NCBI GenBank assembly: GCA_040401695.1 | Contig: JBBANY010000087.1 | Coordinates: 1-9,516, forward strand | Source of the DNA: F1-20-MAGs119 sp040401695 | GTDB taxonomy: Bacteria > Actinomycetota > Acidimicrobiia > Acidimicrobiales > Ilumatobacteraceae | DNA: 9,516 nucleotides | Direction: 5' to 3' | Shown: positions 6,369 to 9,516 of the stretch, in pieces | Layout: every line of letters starts with the position of its first letter | Position numbering within the stretch: the first letter of the stretch is position 1 | Program-made: the position numbers and the translations under genes | The notes under the pieces: generated by a model | What the model saw: the letters and a program-made list of their open reading frames with translations, nothing else | Told to the model about the DNA's origin: nothing | Database searches by the model: none

Positions 6369-8945
6369 CTATTCGGCTGCGGTCGGGGCGAGCGTGACGG
6401 ATGCGACGATTTCGCTGCCACTGGTCAAAGTGTGGTTTTTCACCGACCCGGCGAATGTGAGGTCGACCATCGCGTCGCGCACTGCGGCGAGCGCCGTGTC
6501 GGGCCCGGACACGGCGAGGGACGCGACTTCGGCACGCTGTGACACCTTCGCCTCGGTCTTGGCCCTGCGCACCGCGGCAAGGACACTGCAGATTGCCTCG
6601 AGGTCTGCTTCGTGGTCGGCAGCGGGGGAGCAGCCCGCAAGCAGTTCGCTGCGCTGCGGCCATGGAGTCGTGTGGATCGACGTGTCGTTCCACCAGCGCC
6701 AGACTTCCTCGGCGACGAAGGGAATGAGCGGCGCGAAGAGGCGCTGAATCGCCGAAAGCGCACGGCGCAGTGCAACCCGTGCCGACGCTGCGTCGGCGGA
6801 CGACACACCTTCGACTTCGTAGGCGCGTTGCTTGACGAGTTCGACGTAGTCGTCGCAGAACCACCAGAAAAATGCCTCGGTGCGTTCGAGTGAGCGTGCG
6901 TAGTCGAACCCGTTGAAGGCCTGTGTGCACTCGTCGACGACGCCTGCGAGCCGGTTGAGCATGGCCACGTCGACGCGAGCGGTGGGCACCGCGGCCGGGT
7001 CGACATCACCGAAAGAGAGAACGAACTTCGTGACATTCAGCAGCTTCGTGGCGAGCTTGCGCCCGACCTTCATTTGTTCCTCGCTGAACGCGGTGTCAAC
7101 GCCCGGCCGGGCGCTGGCGGCCCAGTAACGCACGGCGTCACTGCCGTACTTGTCGAACAGATCGATCGGCGTGACCACGTTGCCCTTCGACTTCGACATC
7201 TTCTTGCGGTCGGGGTCGAGGATCCACCCGGACAATGCGGCATTCGACCATGGCGCGACGTCGTGTTCGAAATGAGAGCGAACCATCGTGGAGAAGAGCC
7301 AGGTGCGGATGATCTCGTGAGCTTGAGGGCGCACATCCATCGGGAAGATGTTGGCGAACATGGACGGGTTGTCGAGCCAGCCGCCCGCAATTTGCGGGGT
7401 GAGCGAACTCGTTGCCCACGTGTCCATGACGTCGGGGTCACCGATGAATCCTCCCGGCATGCCGCGTTGCGATTCGGTGTGGCCGGCGGGAACGTCGGTG
7501 CTGGGGTCGATGGGTAGTTGGTTCTGTTCGGGAACGAGAGGGTGGTCGTAGTCGATCGATCCGTCGGCGAGAACGGGGTACCACAGTGGAATGGGAACGC
7601 CGAAGTAGCGCTGACGACTGATCAGCCAGTCACCGTTCAGTCCCTCGACCCAATTCTCGTAGCGATGGCGCATGTGGTCGGGATGCCACGTGAGTTCGTG
7701 TCCGCGGCGCACGAGACGCGAACGCAGATCCGCTTCACGGCCACCGTTGCGGATGTACCACTGGCGTGAGGTGACGATTTCGAGTGGGCGTTCGCCTTTT
7801 TCGAAGAACTTCACGGGGTGGGTGATCGCCCGAGGTTCGCCGATCATCTCGCCACTCGCGCGCAGCTGTTCGACGACGGCGGTCTGCGCCTGCTTCACGT
7901 TCTTGCCGGCGATGGCGGCATAGTTGTCGCGACCGCGCTGCGACGTGATGGCGTCGGGGGCGTCGGCGATGATGCGGCCGTTACGGGCGATGATCGCACG
8001 CGTCGGGAGATTCAGTTCGCGCCACCACGTGACGTCGGTGGTGTCGCCGAAGGTGCAGATCATGGCGATGCCGGTGCCTTTGTCGGGCTGCGCGAGTGGG
8101 TGGGCCACGATCGGAACTTCGACGTCGAAAAGTGGCGTGCGGACCGTCGCACCGAACAGCGGCTGGTAGCGCTCGTCGTCGGGGTGCGCCACGAGCGCGA
8201 CACAGGCCGCGAGCAGTTCGGGACGCGTCGTGTCGATGAGAATGTCACCCGAGCCGTCGGCCTTGTGGAACGTGAGTGTGTGGTAGGCGCCGGGACGGTC
8301 ACGGTCTTCGAGTTCCGCCTGGGCAACCGCGGTGTCGAAGTCGACGTCCCACAGCGTGGGCGCTTCCTGCGAATAGGCCTCGCCGCGCGCGAGGTTGTTC
8401 AGGAACGCCTGCTGACTGACGCGACGACTGCGCTCTTCGATGGTCGTGTAGAGAAGTGACCAGTCGACCGACAGTCCGAGACGGCGGAACAGTTCCTCGA
8501 AGACTTTTTCGTCCTCGTGGGTGAGTTCGTTGCACAACTCGATGAAGTTCGGTCGCGAAATCGGCACCGACTTGTGGTCCTTCGGCGGGTCACCGCGGAA
8601 TGGAGGTGTGAAGTTCGGGTCGTACGCGACGGACGGGTCGCACGTGACGCCGTAGTAGTTCTGCACGCGGCGTTCAGTGGGCAGACCGTTGTCGTCCCAA
8701 CCCATCGGATAGAAGACGGCCTTGCCAGACATGCGCCAGAAACGCGCCAACGTGTCGGTGTGCGTGTACGAAAAAACGTGTCCCATGTGAAGCGAACCGC
8801 TGACGGTGGGCGGTGGCGTGTCGATCGCGAACACTTCGGCGCGCGGGCGATTCCTGTCGAACGTGTAGACGCCCTCGGCCTGCCAGGCGGCCGACCAACG
8901 GCTCTCGATCCCGTCGAGAGTTGGCTTCTCAGGGGGGTTTGGCAT
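6369..8945 (-). CDS. valS: Valyl-tRNA synthetase, archaeal/rickettsial type
   Basis: A class I synthetase that charges tRNA-Val, 858 residues and complete. The HIGH signature is H53-M-G-H56 in PPPTVSGSLHMGH, and KMSKS is at 582-586 in DRKKMSKSKGN. The editing (CP1) domain occupies roughly 190-345, with the TTRPE motif at 239-243. An anticodon-binding helical domain follows from about residue 640. The wording PPPTVSGSLH, YTHTDTLARF and MGWDDNGLPTERRVQ belongs to the archaeal-type ValRS that some bacteria carry. The usual bacterial enzyme has PPPNVTGSLH and a C-terminal coiled coil. That coiled coil is absent here; the protein stops after a short tail (VASVTLAPTAAE). The ATG at 8945 is preceded by TAGGGT 8 bases upstream. 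It is divergent from cysS and followed closely by the LCP gene. Confidence 0.96.
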   Translation of the reverse strand: MPNPPEKPTLDGIESRWSAAWQAEGVYTFDRNRPRAEVFAIDTPPPTVSGSLHMGHVFSYTHTDTLARFWRMSGKAVFYPMGWDDNGLPTERRVQNYYGVTCDPSVAYDPNFTPPFRGDPPKDHKSVPISRPNFIELCNELTHEDEKVFEELFRRLGLSVDWSLLYTTIEERSRRVSQQAFLNNLARGEAYSQEAPTLWDVDFDTAVAQAELEDRDRPGAYHTLTFHKADGSGDILIDTTRPELLAACVALVAHPDDERYQPLFGATVRTPLFDVEVPIVAHPLAQPDKGTGIAMICTFGDTTDVTWWRELNLPTRAIIARNGRIIADAPDAITSQRGRDNYAAIAGKNVKQAQTAVVEQLRASGEMIGEPRAITHPVKFFEKGERPLEIVTSRQWYIRNGGREADLRSRLVRRGHELTWHPDHMRHRYENWVEGLNGDWLISRQRYFGVPIPLWYPVLADGSIDYDHPLVPEQNQLPIDPSTDVPAGHTESQRGMPGGFIGDPDVMDTWATSSLTPQIAGGWLDNPSMFANIFPMDVRPQAHEIIRTWLFSTMVRSHFEHDVAPWSNAALSGWILDPDRKKMSKSKGNVVTPIDLFDKYGSDAVRYWAASARPGVDTAFSEEQMKVGRKLATKLLNVTKFVLSFGDVDPAAVPTARVDVAMLNRLAGVVDECTQAFNGFDYARSLERTEAFFWWFCDDYVELVKQRAYEVEGVSSADAASARVALRRALSAIQRLFAPLIPFVAEEVWRWWNDTSIHTTPWPQRSELLAGCSPAADHEADLEAICSVLAAVRRAKTEAKVSQRAEVASLAVSGPDTALAAVRDAMVDLTFAGSVKNHTLTSGSEIVASVTLAPTAAE

Positions 8946-8953
8946 AGGTACTT

Positions 8954-8963
8954 ACCCTAGAGT
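8954..8963. promoter_or_regulatory. Overlapping divergent -10 boxes for valS and cysS
   Basis: The 24-base gap 8946-8969 separates two divergent start codons. On the plus strand TAGAGT (8958-8963) ends 6 bases before the cysS GTG. On the minus strand TAGGGT (8959 to 8954) ends 8 bases before the valS ATG. The two boxes share the TA at 8958-8959, so ACCCTAGAGT is nearly symmetrical. Neither gene has room for a normal 5' leader, so both mRNAs would be leaderless or nearly so. No clear -35 elements are seen. Confidence 0.5.
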
Positions 8964-8969
8964 CAGAAC

Positions 8970-9516
8970 GTGCTTTCCCTCTATGACACGGCCACACAGG
9001 GGATCCGACCCCTCGCGATGCGCCGGCCGGGGCACCTTTCCATCTATCTCTGCGGACCGACGGTTTACGGCCCGCCGCACCTCGGCCACGGTCGGGCCAC
9101 GCTCGTCTACGACATCCTGCGTCGCTATCTCACATGGACCGGCGTGCAGGTGCGCCTGGTCTCCAACATCACCGACATCGACGACAAGATCATCGACCGG
9201 GCGAACCGTGAGGACCGCCCCTGGCAGGAGATCACTCACAAGTGCGAAGACGTCTGGTTCCGCGCGATGTCGGCCTTGGGTGTCGAGCGTCCCACCGATG
9301 TGCCCCACGCGACCGAATACGTCGAGAGCATGGTCGACATGATCGCGACACTCGTCGCCAACGATCGCGCCTATGCCACATCCGACGGGGTGTACCTGTC
9401 GGTCACTTCGGTCGACGACTACGGGCTGTTGGCGCATCAACGACTCGAGGACATGCTCGCCGGTGGCGGTGAGCGCGAGGTGCTGGGTGCCGGCGAGAAG
9501 CGGCATCCCGCGGACT
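8970..9516 (+). CDS. cysS: Cysteinyl-tRNA synthetase (5' part, cut by window edge)
   Basis: A class I synthetase for tRNA-Cys; 182 residues are visible. It begins VLSLYDTATQGIRPL, then has the zinc-ligand cysteine C28 in YLCGPTVYGPPHLGH, with the HIGH motif as HLGH (37-40), and SNITDIDDKIIDRA, a strong CysRS signature. The GTG at 8970 is the first start after an in-frame TAG at 8958 and matches the normal N-terminus, so no longer form exists. The related mycothiol ligase MshC would read CGITPYDATHLGH instead of CGPTVY and lacks this TDIDDKI context, so CysRS is preferred. The KMSKS loop and the remaining zinc ligands lie beyond the window. Confidence 0.94.
   Translation, partial: MLSLYDTATQGIRPLAMRRPGHLSIYLCGPTVYGPPHLGHGRATLVYDILRRYLTWTGVQVRLVSNITDIDDKIIDRANREDRPWQEITHKCEDVWFRAMSALGVERPTDVPHATEYVESMVDMIATLVANDRAYATSDGVYLSVTSVDDYGLLAHQRLEDMLAGGGEREVLGAGEKRHPAD

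Noticed and set aside
5569..6747. A 392-codon plus-strand open frame antisense to the LCP gene and the end of valS
   Set aside because: It lies wholly opposite two well-identified genes. Long antisense frames are common in high-GC DNA, and its product shows no recognisable domain.
5104..6930. A 608-residue reading of the LCP gene starting inside valS
   Set aside because: The first 195 residues are the antisense-free shadow of valS in another frame, rich in Arg. The membrane segment and LCP domain follow directly from the ATG at 6345.
8970..9516. The partial synthetase as the mycothiol ligase MshC
   Set aside because: It has CGPTVY and TDIDDKI as in CysRS, not the CGITPYDATHLGH pattern of MshC.

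Overview
The window is a gene-dense, high-GC stretch from an actinobacterium-like genome. Three things point that way: a mycofactocin cluster, NDMA-type (nicotinoprotein) alcohol dehydrogenases, and likely leaderless promoters of the TANNNT type. A valyl-tRNA synthetase of the archaeal/rickettsial type is compatible with a deep-branching class such as Acidimicrobiia. That placement is inference from gene content, not a measured phylogeny. I see no tRNA, rRNA, CRISPR array, insertion sequence or prophage, and no gene-free stretch longer than about 100 bases.

Left part (1-880, minus strand): the start of a mycofactocin biosynthesis operon in the order mftA (precursor peptide ending IDGMCGVY), mftB (peptide-binding chaperone) and mftC (radical SAM maturase, cut by the window edge). 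mftB and mftC overlap by 11 bases.

Middle (976-5100, plus strand): read divergently from mftA across a 95-base regulatory gap are two tandem paralogous zinc alcohol dehydrogenases of the mycofactocin-associated NDMA-dependent family. They are followed by a MoxR-type AAA+ ATPase, whose start overlaps the second dehydrogenase by 8 bases, and a von Willebrand factor A (VWA) protein with a complete MIDAS metal site. A likely reading is that mftABC makes the redox cofactor, the dehydrogenases use it, and the MoxR/VWA pair loads or remodels a dehydrogenase. The last step is inference. The moxR/VWA junction is the oddest place in the window. A slippery heptamer G_GGA_AAA is followed six bases later by a GC-rich hairpin, and the -1 frame entered there is exactly the open frame of the VWA gene, which has no ATG or GTG near its beginning.

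Right part (5104-9516): on the minus strand, valS followed by a membrane-anchored LytR-CpsA-Psr (LCP) cell-wall ligase, converging on the VWA gene with three bases between the stops. Divergent from valS, after only 24 bases, cysS begins at a GTG and runs off the window. Several genes (mftA, LCP, valS, cysS, and possibly adh1) have a TANNNT box 6-8 bases before a start codon, the layout expected for leaderless mRNAs.
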